This document shows, piece by piece, positions 18,387 through 26,923 of a DNA stretch of 64,000 bases. A program made the translations under genes and the position numbers. Below the pieces are notes generated by a model that saw nothing but the letters and a program-made list of their open reading frames with translations, made no database searches and was not told where the DNA came from. How positions within the stretch are numbered: the first letter of the stretch is position 1; every line of letters starts with the position of its first letter. Source of the stretch: JBEVOS01 sp964563395 (GTDB lineage Bacteria; Pseudomonadota; Alphaproteobacteria; Caulobacterales; Aquidulcibacteraceae); assembly GCA_964563395.1 (NCBI GenBank), contig CAZLWK010000002.1, positions 124,001 to 188,000 of the forward strand. Reading direction: 5' to 3'.

Positions 18387-19400
18387 ATGGACGACCTGGT
18401 CACGGACTTTCTCGCGGAATCGCGGGTCGAACTCGACCGCGCGTGCGATGCGCTGGCGCGGCTGCGCCAAGGCGCGCCGGCGCGTCCGTGCCTGGAGGAG
18501 ATGCTGCGCGGCGCGCGCTATGCCCGCACCGGCGCCGGCGCGATCGGGCTCGTCCGCATTTCAACGCTGGCCGGCGCGCTCGAAGACCATGTGACGCGGC
18601 TGCGCGGGGGCGAACCCATGCGCCCGGACACCGCGCATACGTTGGAGCGCGCGCTCGACCGCATGCGCAGGCTGATCGCCATGGTGGCGGCGACGGGCGC
18701 GGAGCCGGCGGGCGGCGATCCCGATCTTGAGGCCGCGCTGGGCGAGGAAGGCGAGAGGCGCGCGGCGCTCGGACCGACGCGGGAGGACCCCGCCCCCCAA
18801 CACGAAGCCGACGAAGTCTGGGCCGAGATCGAACGCGGCGCGCTTCTGGTGGCCGCGCAGATGCGCAAGGCCGTGCAGATCGGGATCGATGAAACCGCGC
18901 GCGCGCTCCCGCACTCCCTCGTGCGGGCCTTGAAGCGCGCGATCATGCTCTTCATGCGCCATGCCTGCGTCTACAGCATCGAGCCGGAGGCGCTGCGCGT
19001 CTCGCGCGGCAAGCGCGCGACGGCCATGCTGCGCATCACCGCCATGCTGGTCGGCCGCGAGGCGGTTCTGGCGATCGGCGATGACGGCCAGGGCTTGCCG
19101 CTCGACCGGATGCGCCGCCGGGCGGAGCTGCTGAACCTCCTGCCCAAGGCGCGCGCCGCGAATTTGAGCGACGCCGACGCCGCCGCCTTGATCTTCGAGC
19201 GCGCCCTCTCAACCTTCGGCGAAGGCGATGGCGCACACGGCCTCGATCTGGCGCGGCACGATGTCGAAGCGCTCGGCGGCGCCGTCGACGTCAACACGCT
19301 GCACGAGCGCGGCGTCACCTTCATCATCCGCGCGCCGCTGCATGGCGGCCCGCTCACCAAACCGCGATCAGGACCGCGCACCGCAGGAGCCTTCCCATGA
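18387..19400 (+). CDS. CheA-like pseudokinase: degenerate Hpt plus HATPase domain
   Basis: A 337-residue protein with CheA-like order but key changes. Residues 5-100 align with a CheA Hpt (P1) domain: MLRGARYARTGAGAIGL at 39-55 corresponds to the CheA phospho-site segment, with Arg44 where the phosphorylated His belongs. Residues 140-318 resemble the P4 ATPase: a recognisable DDGQG G1 box (232-236), a G2-like GAHGLDLARHDVEALGG and a closing GVTFIIRAPL, but the N-box RNxxDHGIE is RHACVYSIE, losing the Mg-binding Asn. No CheW-like P5 domain is present. ATG 18387 is used; TTG 18378 is possible. Overlaps the receiver gene by 4 bp. Likely regulatory rather than catalytic. Confidence 0.75.
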   Translation: MDDLVTDFLAESRVELDRACDALARLRQGAPARPCLEEMLRGARYARTGAGAIGLVRISTLAGALEDHVTRLRGGEPMRPDTAHTLERALDRMRRLIAMVAATGAEPAGGDPDLEAALGEEGERRAALGPTREDPAPQHEADEVWAEIERGALLVAAQMRKAVQIGIDETARALPHSLVRALKRAIMLFMRHACVYSIEPEALRVSRGKRATAMLRITAMLVGREAVLAIGDDGQGLPLDRMRRRAELLNLLPKARAANLSDADAAALIFERALSTFGEGDGAHGLDLARHDVEALGGAVDVNTLHERGVTFIIRAPLHGGPLTKPRSGPRTAGAFP

Positions 19401-19762
19401 AAAGCTGTCTCGTCGTCGACGACAGCCGCGTGATCCGCAAGGTGGCGCGGCGCATCCTGGAGGACATGCGCTTCGACATCGAGGAGGCCGGCGATGGGCT
19501 GGAGGCGCTGCAGGCTTGCCGCCGCGCGATGCCGGACGCGATCCTGCTCGATTGGACGATGCCCGTGATGACGGGGATCGATTTTCTCAAACAGCTGCGC
19601 AACGAGCCGGGCGGCGACAAGCCGGTGGTCGTGTTCTGCACCACCGAGAACGACGTCGATAAAATCTCCGAGGCCATCAAAGCCGGCGCCGACGAATATC
19701 TGATGAAGCCGTTCGACAGCGACATCCTCCACTCCAAATTCCAGGAAGCAGGCCTCGTGTGA
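19397..19762 (+). CDS. Single-domain CheY-like response regulator
   Basis: A 121-residue receiver domain with nothing attached. The full active site is present: Asp8 and Asp9 for Mg, phosphoacceptor Asp52 in ILLDWTMP, Thr82/Thr83 and Lys104 in LMKPF. It starts inside the stop of the CheA-like gene (ATGA) and its stop overlaps the cheR start. Because the upstream CheA-like protein appears unable to phosphorylate itself, the phosphate source is open; ChpT or another kinase are candidates. Confidence 0.9.
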   Translation: MKSCLVVDDSRVIRKVARRILEDMRFDIEEAGDGLEALQACRRAMPDAILLDWTMPVMTGIDFLKQLRNEPGGDKPVVVFCTTENDVDKISEAIKAGADEYLMKPFDSDILHSKFQEAGLV

Positions 19763-20580
19763 CGATGCTGACCGACGCAGAATTCGCCCTGCTCGCGCGC
19801 GAACTCGCGCAGCGAACCGGCCAAGCGCTCGATCCCGCGCATATCGCGGGGCTCGGCGCGCGGCTTCTGCCGCTGGAGCGGCGCGAAGGTTTCTCCGGCC
19901 CCAGCGAATTGATCGCGGCCGCGCGCGCGAACGGCGCGCTCTGGAACGCCATCGCCGAGGCGATGCTGGTGACGGAGACGCGCTTCTTTCGCGAACGCGC
20001 CTTGATGAAGGCGATCGAAACGGACGTCGCGCCGATGCTGATGCGCCGCGCGGGCGGGCGCGCGCTGCGGGTGTGGAGCGCGGGCTGCGCCGGCGGGCAA
20101 GAAGCGTTTTCGCTCTCCATCATCGCCGAACGTCTGCGCGATGCGGGCCTCGGGTCCATGGAGATCGTCGGCACCGACATCTCCTCGCGCCAGCTCGATA
20201 AGGCGCGCTCGGGCCTTTACACGCAATTCGAGGTGCAGCGCGGCTTGCCCATCCGCACCTTGATCACCTTCTTCGAAAAGGCCGGCGAATTCTGGCGCCT
20301 GTCGGACCGTTTGCGCGCGCGCGTGCGCTTCGAGCAGCACAATCTGATGCGCGAGCCGAGCGCGCTCGACGGCCCGTTCGATCTGATCGTGTGCTGCAAC
20401 GTGCTCGGCGGCTTGACCGAGGATGCGCGCGCGGCCGCGCTCGATCATCTGGCGCAAGCATTGGCGCCGGACGGCCTCTTGGCGACGGCCAGCGGCGACG
20501 GCGCGGACAGCCACGCCGCCTTCGCGCCCTTGGCGGGCGGGCTTTATCGGCGCGACGAAGCCTGGCGCAAGGCCGCGTAA
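19759..20580 (+). CDS. CheR-like protein methyltransferase
   Basis: A 273-residue protein with the two CheR domains: a helical N-terminal part (LTDAEFALLARELAQRTG ... AEAMLVTETRFFRERALM) and a SAM-binding domain (VWSAGCAGGQEAFSLSIIAERL, IVGTDISSRQLDKARSGLY, IVCCNVLGGL). The family usually methylates glutamates on chemoreceptors. Two sites differ from textbook CheR: GGQE for the glycine-rich GEE and CCNVLGG for CRNVLIYF. No receptor gene is nearby. GTG 19759 overlaps the upstream stop; ATG 19765 is an alternative start. Confidence 0.82.
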   Translation: MTMLTDAEFALLARELAQRTGQALDPAHIAGLGARLLPLERREGFSGPSELIAAARANGALWNAIAEAMLVTETRFFRERALMKAIETDVAPMLMRRAGGRALRVWSAGCAGGQEAFSLSIIAERLRDAGLGSMEIVGTDISSRQLDKARSGLYTQFEVQRGLPIRTLITFFEKAGEFWRLSDRLRARVRFEQHNLMREPSALDGPFDLIVCCNVLGGLTEDARAAALDHLAQALAPDGLLATASGDGADSHAAFAPLAGGLYRRDEAWRKAA

Positions 20581-20584
20581 GCGC

Positions 20585-21862
20585 CTATTCGGCCGGCTCG
20601 TTTTCCTCCTCGCGCGCCACGCGCAAGGCCGTGATCTGATTGCGGTTGCGCCGCAGGACTTGGAAGCGATAGCCGTGAAAGGCGAAGCGCTGACCGGGCT
20701 CGGGAATGGCTTGCGCCTCATGGATGACGAGGCCGGCCACCGTCACGGCCTCATCGTCCGGCAAATCCCAATTCATCGCGCGATTAAGATCGCGGATCGG
20801 CACGGCGCCGTCGACATTCACCGAACCGTCCGGCTGGACGCGCACGCCCTGCACGGCGATGTCGTGCTCGTCCTTGATGTCGCCGACGATCTCTTCGAGG
20901 ATGTCCTCGAGCGTCACCAGCCCCTTGAGCGCGCCATATTCATCGACGACGAGCGCGAAATGCGCGCGGCGGCGCAGGAATTCCGCGAGCTGATCCTCCA
21001 CGTTCGTCGTATCGGGCACGAACCAGGCCGGGCGCACGATCTCCGCCACCACGATGCCGTCGCGGCCCTTCTGCGCGATCGCGCGCAAGAGATCGCGCAC
21101 GTGCAGCACGCCGATGATGTTTTCCGGATTGTCCTTCCAGAGCGGCACGCGCGTGTGCACGCCTTGCGTCACCTGCGCGATGATCTCGCGTGGCGGCAGA
21201 TCGACGTCGAGCGTCTTCATGGCGCGGCGATGCACCATCACGTCGGCGACGGTGAGTTCGGAAAGATCGAGCGCGCCAAGCAGGCGATGTCGCACCTCGG
21301 TTTCGACCGCACCGCCTTCCGCGTGCAGCTCCACCGCGCCGATGATCTCCGCGCGCGCGGCGAGCACGTCGACGCCTTCCTGCACGCGCACGCCGAACAG
21401 GCGCAGGCCCTGATTGACGATCACCTGCACCCCGGCCACCACGGGCGCCAAGATGCGCACCATCCATTCCACCGGCAGCGCGACGACGCGCGCGATCTTG
21501 TCGGCGGAGGTGATGGCGTAGGTCTTTGGCATCACCTCGCCGAAGATCAGCAAGAGCGGCGTCAACACCAGGGTGGAGATGATCGGCCCCGCCTCGCCAT
21601 AGAGGCCGGAAAAAATCGTGGCGGCGATGGCGGATGCGGCGATGGTGACGAAATTGGCGCCCAGCAGCACCGCGCCGATCATCCGCTCGCGATTTTCATT
21701 GAGCTTGTTGACGCGCGCGGCGCGCTTGTCGCCCTCCTTTTCCAGCGTGGCCATGCGCGCGCGGGAGGCCGCCGTCAGCGCGGTTTCCGCCAGCGAGAAA
21801 AATGCGTTCAACAAGATCAGCACGACGATCACGCCGCCGGCGATCAACAGAGCTTGCGTCAT
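20585..21862 (-). CDS. CorC/HlyC-family CNNM-type transporter
   Basis: A 425-residue membrane protein. The N-terminal DUF21/CNNM domain (about residues 1-180) has four helices with the family motif FSLAETALTAASRARM and LIFGEVMPKTYAI. Two CBS domains follow (VMVHRRAMKTLDVDL; FALVVDEYGALKGLVTLEDILEEIVGDI), then a C-terminal CorC/HlyC domain ending FQVLRRNRNQITALRV. Members are linked to magnesium or cobalt efflux; 'hemolysin' is a historic label. The start at 21862 overlaps the aroB stop by 4 bp; upstream in-frame residues belong to aroB overlap and are not translated. Confidence 0.9.
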   Translation of the reverse strand: MTQALLIAGGVIVVLILLNAFFSLAETALTAASRARMATLEKEGDKRAARVNKLNENRERMIGAVLLGANFVTIAASAIAATIFSGLYGEAGPIISTLVLTPLLLIFGEVMPKTYAITSADKIARVVALPVEWMVRILAPVVAGVQVIVNQGLRLFGVRVQEGVDVLAARAEIIGAVELHAEGGAVETEVRHRLLGALDLSELTVADVMVHRRAMKTLDVDLPPREIIAQVTQGVHTRVPLWKDNPENIIGVLHVRDLLRAIAQKGRDGIVVAEIVRPAWFVPDTTNVEDQLAEFLRRRAHFALVVDEYGALKGLVTLEDILEEIVGDIKDEHDIAVQGVRVQPDGSVNVDGAVPIRDLNRAMNWDLPDDEAVTVAGLVIHEAQAIPEPGQRFAFHGYRFQVLRRNRNQITALRVAREEENEPAE

Positions 21863-22974
21863 CGGCGCAGCTTGTCCTCCAGAAACGCGCGCAGAGCCAC
21901 CCGATCGGCGCCCTTTTGCACGAAGGCGCGGCCAATCCCGCGTGTGAGAATGAGCGTGAGCGCGCCGGCTTCGTTCTTCTTGTCGTGCGCCATCGCGGCG
22001 ATGAGCGCCTCGGCGTAGTAAGGTCCGCCGGGCGCGGTTTTGAGATCGGTCGCGAAGCCTGCGGCGCTCAGATGGGCGCGCACGCGCTCGGCGTCCTGCG
22101 TCGCGCAAATCCCAAGGCGCGCGGAAAAATCGAACGCCAGCGCCATCCCGACGCCCACCGCTTCGCCGTGCAGGATGGCGCCGTCATAGCCCGCGCAGGC
22201 TTCGAGCGCATGCGCGAAGGTATGGCCGAGATTGAGCAGCGCGCGCGGGCCCTCCTCGCGCTCATCGCTAGCGACGATGCGCGCCTTCGCCGCGCAGGAG
22301 GCGCGCACGGCGGAAGCCAGGGCGGCGGGATCGCAGGCGAGAATGGCGCGCGCATGCGCTTCGCACCAATCGTAGAAATCGGGCATGTCGATCAGCCCGT
22401 ATTTGACGATCTCCGCATAGCCGCAGCGCAATTCGCGCGCGGGAAGCGTGGCGAGCGTGTCGAGATCGGCGAGCACGAGGCGCGGCTGATGGAAGAGGCC
22501 GACGAGATTCTTGCCGGCGGGCGTGTCGATCGCGGTCTTGCCGCCGACGCTTGAATCCACCTGCGCCAAGAGGGTCGTCGGAACCTGCACGAAATCCACG
22601 CCGCGCTTGACGATTCCGGCGGCGAAGCCGGCGAGATCGCCGATGACGCCGCCGCCGAAGGCGATCACGATATCCTTGCGCGAGACGTTTCCCGCGATCA
22701 GCGCCGCGCACACCTCTTCAAGGCCCGCGAAGCTCTTGCGCGCCTCGCCCGGCTTGATCACGATTGCGTCATGCGTGAGCCCGGCGCGTTCGAGCCCCGC
22801 GCGCAGGCGCGGCAAATGCGCGGCCGCGACGTTCTCATCCGTGACGATGAAGGCGCGCCGGGAGGGGCAGAAGGGCGCGATCTGGGCGCCCGCCTCTTCA
22901 AGCAGCGCCGGCCCGATCACAATGTCGTATGCGCGCGCGCCGAGCTCGACGCGCACGCTCTGTCGATCGTTCAT
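21859..22974 (-). CDS. aroB: 3-dehydroquinate synthase
   Basis: Second enzyme of the shikimate pathway, converting DAHP to 3-dehydroquinate with NAD and a divalent metal. The 371-residue length is normal. Motifs include IAFGGGVIGDLAGFAAGIVKRGVDFVQVPTTLLAQVDSSVGGKTAID and PAGKNLVGLFHQP, then NLGHTFAHALE and HGEAVGVGMALA which carry metal-ligand histidines. It is translationally coupled to aroK upstream and to the CorC-like gene downstream, the usual alphaproteobacterial arrangement. Confidence 0.96.
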   Translation of the reverse strand: MNDRQSVRVELGARAYDIVIGPALLEEAGAQIAPFCPSRRAFIVTDENVAAAHLPRLRAGLERAGLTHDAIVIKPGEARKSFAGLEEVCAALIAGNVSRKDIVIAFGGGVIGDLAGFAAGIVKRGVDFVQVPTTLLAQVDSSVGGKTAIDTPAGKNLVGLFHQPRLVLADLDTLATLPARELRCGYAEIVKYGLIDMPDFYDWCEAHARAILACDPAALASAVRASCAAKARIVASDEREEGPRALLNLGHTFAHALEACAGYDGAILHGEAVGVGMALAFDFSARLGICATQDAERVRAHLSAAGFATDLKTAPGGPYYAEALIAAMAHDKKNEAGALTLILTRGIGRAFVQKGADRVALRAFLEDKLRR

Positions 22975-23582
22975 GCGCGCGTTCCATAGCGCTGCGCGAG
23001 GGCGGCGATCACGGCGTGCACCGAGGAATTGTGCGGCGCATTGGTGCTTTCCACCACGAGATCGGCTTCCGCATAGAGGGGATAACGCTCTTCCATCAAT
23101 CGCCGGAGGATGGTCTCCGGATCGCCCTGTCTCAGCAGCGGGCGATTGTCACGCTTCTCCACGCGCTTCAAGAGCACGTCGAGCGGCGCCTTGAGCCAGA
23201 TGGTCACGGCCTTCTCGCGCATCAGCGCGCGTGTTTGCGGATCGACGAAGGCGCCGCCGCCGGTCGCCAGCACGTGCGGGGGTTCGCCCAGCAGGCGCTG
23301 GATGACCGAACGCTCGCCGCGGCGAAACTCGGCCTCGCCGTGCCGCGCGAAAATTTCCGGGATGGAGAGACCAGCCGCGCGCTCGATTTCATGGTCCGCG
23401 TCGATGAAGGGCAGATCGAGCGCGGCGGCGAGGCGCCGCCCGATCGTGGTCTTGCCCGCCCCCATCAGCCCAACGAGCGCGATCGGCCGATCGATCGCCG
23501 ATTTTAGGTCGAGCGCAGGCGCTTCGGCCGCCGCGCCGAACTCGCCTTGATCCCGACCGGGAGTAGTCACGCTTGGCCCCAT
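22971..23582 (-). CDS. aroK: Shikimate kinase
   Basis: Phosphorylates shikimate. About 203 residues: a 30-residue N-terminal extension, then the Walker A loop GLMGAGKT (residues 38-45), DADHEIE for shikimate, LATGGGAF, and the LID arginine region KRDNRPLL. ATG 23582 is chosen from domain length; upstream in-frame sequence would add about 68 unlikely residues. It leads the aroK-aroB-corC operon and is divergent from the small membrane protein gene at 23687. Confidence 0.94.
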   Translation of the reverse strand: MGPSVTTPGRDQGEFGAAAEAPALDLKSAIDRPIALVGLMGAGKTTIGRRLAAALDLPFIDADHEIERAAGLSIPEIFARHGEAEFRRGERSVIQRLLGEPPHVLATGGGAFVDPQTRALMREKAVTIWLKAPLDVLLKRVEKRDNRPLLRQGDPETILRRLMEERYPLYAEADLVVESTNAPHNSSVHAVIAALAQRYGTRA

Positions 23583-23686
23583 CTCGACGCCGCCGCGCCG
23601 TAACGCCTCGCGCGTCAAAGGGTTAACGCGCCGCCGCTGGAAATGCGCCTTATTTTGCGGGCAATCTCGACGCATCGCAACGCTGC

Positions 23687-23923
23687 ATGATTCGCGCCCT
23701 GGCAGGGTCAGCCGGGCCGTTCCGATGGGGGATCGATTTGAGACGTCGCCGTCGCAGCAGAAGCCGGTTCGGCGGAGGAGGCCCATCGATCAATCCGCTG
23801 TTCCTGGCGGGCGGCGGGGCGGCGCTGTTCCTCGGGCTGTTCGTGTTCTTCATGGCGCAAGCCGATCAGCGCGCGCCGGAACCCACCTTGATGCGCATCG
23901 AGCTGCCCGATGCCTTCAAATAA
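23687..23923 (+). CDS. Small single-helix membrane protein upstream of xerD
   Basis: A 78-residue protein with an Arg-rich N-terminal third (DLRRRRRSRSRF), one membrane helix around residues 37-57 (PLFLAGGGAALFLGLFVFFMA) and a short acidic tail. The basic N-terminus predicts cytoplasmic N-in topology. It overlaps the next gene by 14 bp, so the two are probably co-expressed and may interact at the membrane. A downstream start is possible. Function unknown. Confidence 0.6.
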   Translation: MIRALAGSAGPFRWGIDLRRRRRSRSRFGGGGPSINPLFLAGGGAALFLGLFVFFMAQADQRAPEPTLMRIELPDAFK

Positions 23924-25532
23924 GCCGCGCCGTTTGGCGCGCCTCCTGACGCCTTTGGCGGCCGCGCTGGGCGCGGGCGTGATCGCCTTCTTCGTGCAAG
24001 CAGCCGCGCAGACGCGCGCGCCGCTGATCGAAAGCGCGCCGCTCACCCAGCTTGACGGTTGGAGCGTGGGGGCGATGACGCGCGCCCAAGGCGCGCTCGC
24101 GCCCACGCTCTGGGAACGCAGCGATCCGGCCTTCCTCGCCACCCTGTTCGACCGCGTGCCGACCACGTTCGAAAGCCCCGCCGCGCGCGATCTGGCGCGG
24201 CGCGCCCTCGTTTCAGGCGGCCGCGCGCCGCGCGGGGCGGGCGCGGACGAAGCCATGCGCAAGCGCTTCGGCGCGCTGGGGCGCATGGGCGCGGCGGACG
24301 ATCTCTCCCAGATGGCCGCCGGCGCCGGGCCCGCCGCCGCCGATCCGGCGGTGGCGCAATACGCGGCGCAAGCCGAACTGGCGCGCGGACGCCGGCCCGA
24401 AGCGTGCCTGCGCGGGCGCAACGCCAATGTGGAGGATCCCCCGCCCTTCCTGTTGCGGCTACGCGCCTTCTGCGCGGCGGCGCAAGGCGAGCGCGCGGCG
24501 GCCGATTTGGCGCTCGAGCTCGCACGCGCCGCGAACGCGGAAGACGCCTGGTTGCGCGGCGCGCTGTCCGGCATCGGCCCGGGCGCGGCGCGGCCGACGC
24601 TGGCGGCGCGGTATGACAACAGCCTCAACGCGGCGGTTTCGCTCGCGGCCGGCCTGCGCCCGGGCCAAAATCCGCTGAACGGCGCCTCCACGCTGGCGCT
24701 CGCGGCGCTGGCGCGCGCGAGCGACCCGCCGGCGGCGTTGAAGCCGCAGGCGGTGATGCTGGCGCTGCGACGCGGCGCGATCGCGCCAGCGGAAGCGCGC
24801 GCGGCGCTCACGGCGCTGCCGGCGGAAATTCCAGCCGCGCCCGGCACGATCCTGGCGGCGCTGCGCCTCGCGCAAGCGCAGCCGGGCGGGCTTGAGGCGG
24901 CGAGCGCGATCGTCGGCGTCCTCCGCGCCGCCACCGCGCCGGCCGATTTCACAGCGACGGCCCGGATTCTCCGCGACGACATCGCCGCCCTGACAATCGC
25001 GCCGGACGCAGGCGGCGCAATTCTCCTGGCCCGCGCCGCTTTGGCCGCCGGCGATGTCTCGCTGGCGCAGCGGCTCGCGCAGAACGCCGCGTCGGCGGGC
25101 GCGCCCTTGAACGCGCGCGCCGCGCTGGAGGCCGCCTTGGCCATTGAGACGGGCGCGCTGGATGAAGCCGCGATACGCCGGCGCATGGACGGCGCCGAAG
25201 GCGGCGGCGCGCGGGCCGCCGCGCGGGACCTCGCGCTCTTCGCCGCACTTGGCGCGCCGGTGGATTCAGCCGCCCGCGGCTACATCCTCGCGAACGCGCA
25301 TGGCGGGGGCGCACGCGCGGACGCGGCGCTCCTGGCCGCGCTCGCGGCCGCCGCGGCCCAAGAAGCCGTCGGCGAAACCGCGCTGATCGGCGCGATCATC
25401 GCCGCGCCCGGCGCGGGCGCGCTCGACACCGCCTCGCTCACCGCGCTGATTGGTGCGCTGCGCGCGGCGGGGCTGACGGCCGACGCGCGCCGGCTGGCGA
25501 TCGAAGCCGTGCTGGCGGGCCCGCCGGCGTGA
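23910..25532 (+). CDS. Alanine-rich exported protein of unknown function between aroK and xerD
   Basis: A 540-residue protein with an export signal (basic RRLAR, then LLTPLAAALGAGVIAFFV, about residues 12-30). The rest is mostly alpha-helical and extremely Ala-rich, plausibly TPR-like helical repeats, with a recognisable early segment (APLIESAPLTQLDGWSVG ... LWERSDPAFLATLFDRVP) of a kind I associate with uncharacterised alphaproteobacterial proteins at this same aroK-xerD position. No catalytic motif is seen. It overlaps xerD by 4 bp (GTGA) and the upstream membrane protein by 14 bp. Confidence 0.75.
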   Translation: MPSNKPRRLARLLTPLAAALGAGVIAFFVQAAAQTRAPLIESAPLTQLDGWSVGAMTRAQGALAPTLWERSDPAFLATLFDRVPTTFESPAARDLARRALVSGGRAPRGAGADEAMRKRFGALGRMGAADDLSQMAAGAGPAAADPAVAQYAAQAELARGRRPEACLRGRNANVEDPPPFLLRLRAFCAAAQGERAAADLALELARAANAEDAWLRGALSGIGPGAARPTLAARYDNSLNAAVSLAAGLRPGQNPLNGASTLALAALARASDPPAALKPQAVMLALRRGAIAPAEARAALTALPAEIPAAPGTILAALRLAQAQPGGLEAASAIVGVLRAATAPADFTATARILRDDIAALTIAPDAGGAILLARAALAAGDVSLAQRLAQNAASAGAPLNARAALEAALAIETGALDEAAIRRRMDGAEGGGARAAARDLALFAALGAPVDSAARGYILANAHGGGARADAALLAALAAAAAQEAVGETALIGAIIAAPGAGALDTASLTALIGALRAAGLTADARRLAIEAVLAGPPA

Positions 25533-26452
25533 GCGCGGACCGCGCCCGGCTCGAAGCGTTTCTGGAGACGCTTACGGCCGAGCGCGGCGCGCGCGCCAAC
25601 ACGCTCGCCGCCTATCGCCGCGATCTCGACGATGCGCGTCTCTCCATGGGGCGTCTGGCCGCTGCGGCGGCGCCGGATGTGGAGGCCTATGTCGCGGCCT
25701 TGGCGGCGCGCGGACTGAGCGCGGCCACGGTGCGGCGGCGGCTCTCGGCGCTGCGCCAATTCTACAAATTCGAGATCGAGAGCGGCTTGCGCGCGGACGA
25801 TCCCGCGGCGCGCCTCGATGCGCCCAAACGCGCGCGCGCGCTGCCAAAGACGCTCAGCGTCGCCGAGATCGAAGCGCTGATCGCGGCGGCTGGGGCCAAG
25901 GGCGACGCGGCGAGCCTGCGCAATGTGGCGCTGATCGAAATGCTCTATGGCGGCGGCCTGCGCGTGAGCGAACTTGTTGGGCTGCCGTTTCGCGCGCGCC
26001 CGCGCCCGGGCCAGTCGCACCTCGTCGTCACCGGCAAGGGCGGCGGCGAGCGCATGGCGCTGCTTGGCGCGCCGGCGTTGCGCGCGCTCGACGCTTATCT
26101 GGCCGTGCGCGAGACGCTCCTGCCGAAACGCGAAACCGCCGCGCGGGCGCGCGCCGAACGCTGGCTGTTCGTCTCCGCGAGCGCGAGAGATGGCATGCTG
26201 ACGCGCCGGCGCGTGGGGCAAATTCTCGATGCGTGCGCGCTCGCGGCAGGGATCGATCCCGCGCGCGTCTCGCCGCACGTGCTGCGTCACGCCTTCGCCA
26301 CGCACCTCGTCGAGGGCGGCGCGGATCTGCGCACCGTGCAAACCTTGCTTGGCCATGCCGACATCGCCACCACGCAAATCTACACGCATGTCGCGGAAGG
26401 GCGTTTGCGCAGCGTGGTGGAGAGCGCACACCCGCTGGCGAAGAAGCGCTAG
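25529..26452 (+). CDS. xerD: Site-specific tyrosine recombinase XerD
   Basis: Resolves chromosome dimers at dif with XerC and FtsK. The 307-residue protein has the SAM-like core-binding domain (residues 1-90) and catalytic domain with all active residues: Arg145 (GLRVSEL), Lys170 (GKGGGER), His250 and Arg253 (HVLRHAFATHL), His276 (LLGHADI) and nucleophile Tyr285 (YTHV). It is the chromosomal recombinase type rather than a phage integrase, given its size and the aro neighbourhood. GTG start within the upstream stop. XerC is not in the window. Confidence 0.92.
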   Translation: MSADRARLEAFLETLTAERGARANTLAAYRRDLDDARLSMGRLAAAAAPDVEAYVAALAARGLSAATVRRRLSALRQFYKFEIESGLRADDPAARLDAPKRARALPKTLSVAEIEALIAAAGAKGDAASLRNVALIEMLYGGGLRVSELVGLPFRARPRPGQSHLVVTGKGGGERMALLGAPALRALDAYLAVRETLLPKRETAARARAERWLFVSASARDGMLTRRRVGQILDACALAAGIDPARVSPHVLRHAFATHLVEGGADLRTVQTLLGHADIATTQIYTHVAEGRLRSVVESAHPLAKKR

Positions 26453-26874
26453 ATGGTTTTGGGATAGGCGGCGTTCATCGCGTCCCAGCCGCGCGCGATG
26501 ATGGCGCGCAGAACAGCCTCGTCCACGTCCGCCAGCGTGTTGATGTAGAGGCACGATTTCGCGGTCTGGTGCTTGCCGAGCTTCGCCAGCAGCGGCTGCA
26601 AATCGGCGAAGCCCATCATCACGTAGAGCGTCAGATTGGCCTTGCGCGGCGAAAAGCCGGTGCGCGGCCACACGCCGGAATGGCCGCTGCCATAGACATA
26701 GGAATATTCGCCATAGCCGACGATCGCATCGCCCCACATGGCCGGCTTCTCGACGGTGATCGCGCGAAAGATTTTGTCGAGCGCTTTGGCGTCATCGCGC
26801 TTCCGCGGCGGTTCGACGGCGTTCAGGAACGCCGCGACGGAGGCCTTGGTGCGCTGGGTTTTCGGTTCAGCCAT
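26449..26874 (-). CDS. DUF1801-family protein
   Basis: A 141-residue protein resembling the DUF1801 / YdhG-YjbR-like family: KASVAAFLNAVEPPRKRDDAKALDKIFRAIT, MWGDAIVGYGEYSYVYGSGHSG, GFSPRKANLTLYVMMGF and KLGKHQTAKSCLYINTLADVDEAVLRAII are its characteristic blocks. The family has a small alpha/beta fold with no established enzyme activity. ATG 26874 follows AAGGA; GTG 26889 is a weaker alternative. It ends tail-to-tail with xerD, overlapping by 4 bp. Confidence 0.85.
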   Translation of the reverse strand: MAEPKTQRTKASVAAFLNAVEPPRKRDDAKALDKIFRAITVEKPAMWGDAIVGYGEYSYVYGSGHSGVWPRTGFSPRKANLTLYVMMGFADLQPLLAKLGKHQTAKSCLYINTLADVDEAVLRAIIARGWDAMNAAYPKTI

Positions 26875-26923
26875 GCACGCATCCTTCACCGCGCAGGGCG
26901 ATCATGGTGACCCGGGAGGCGTC

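Noticed and set aside
20423..22018. 531-residue plus-strand open frame
   Set aside because: Overlaps cheR in another frame and runs antisense through the CorC-like gene; Arg/His-rich and without motifs.
25529..26452. XerD-like gene as a phage or integron integrase
   Set aside because: Length, catalytic spacing and the aroK-xerD neighbourhood fit the housekeeping recombinase; no attachment sites or phage genes.
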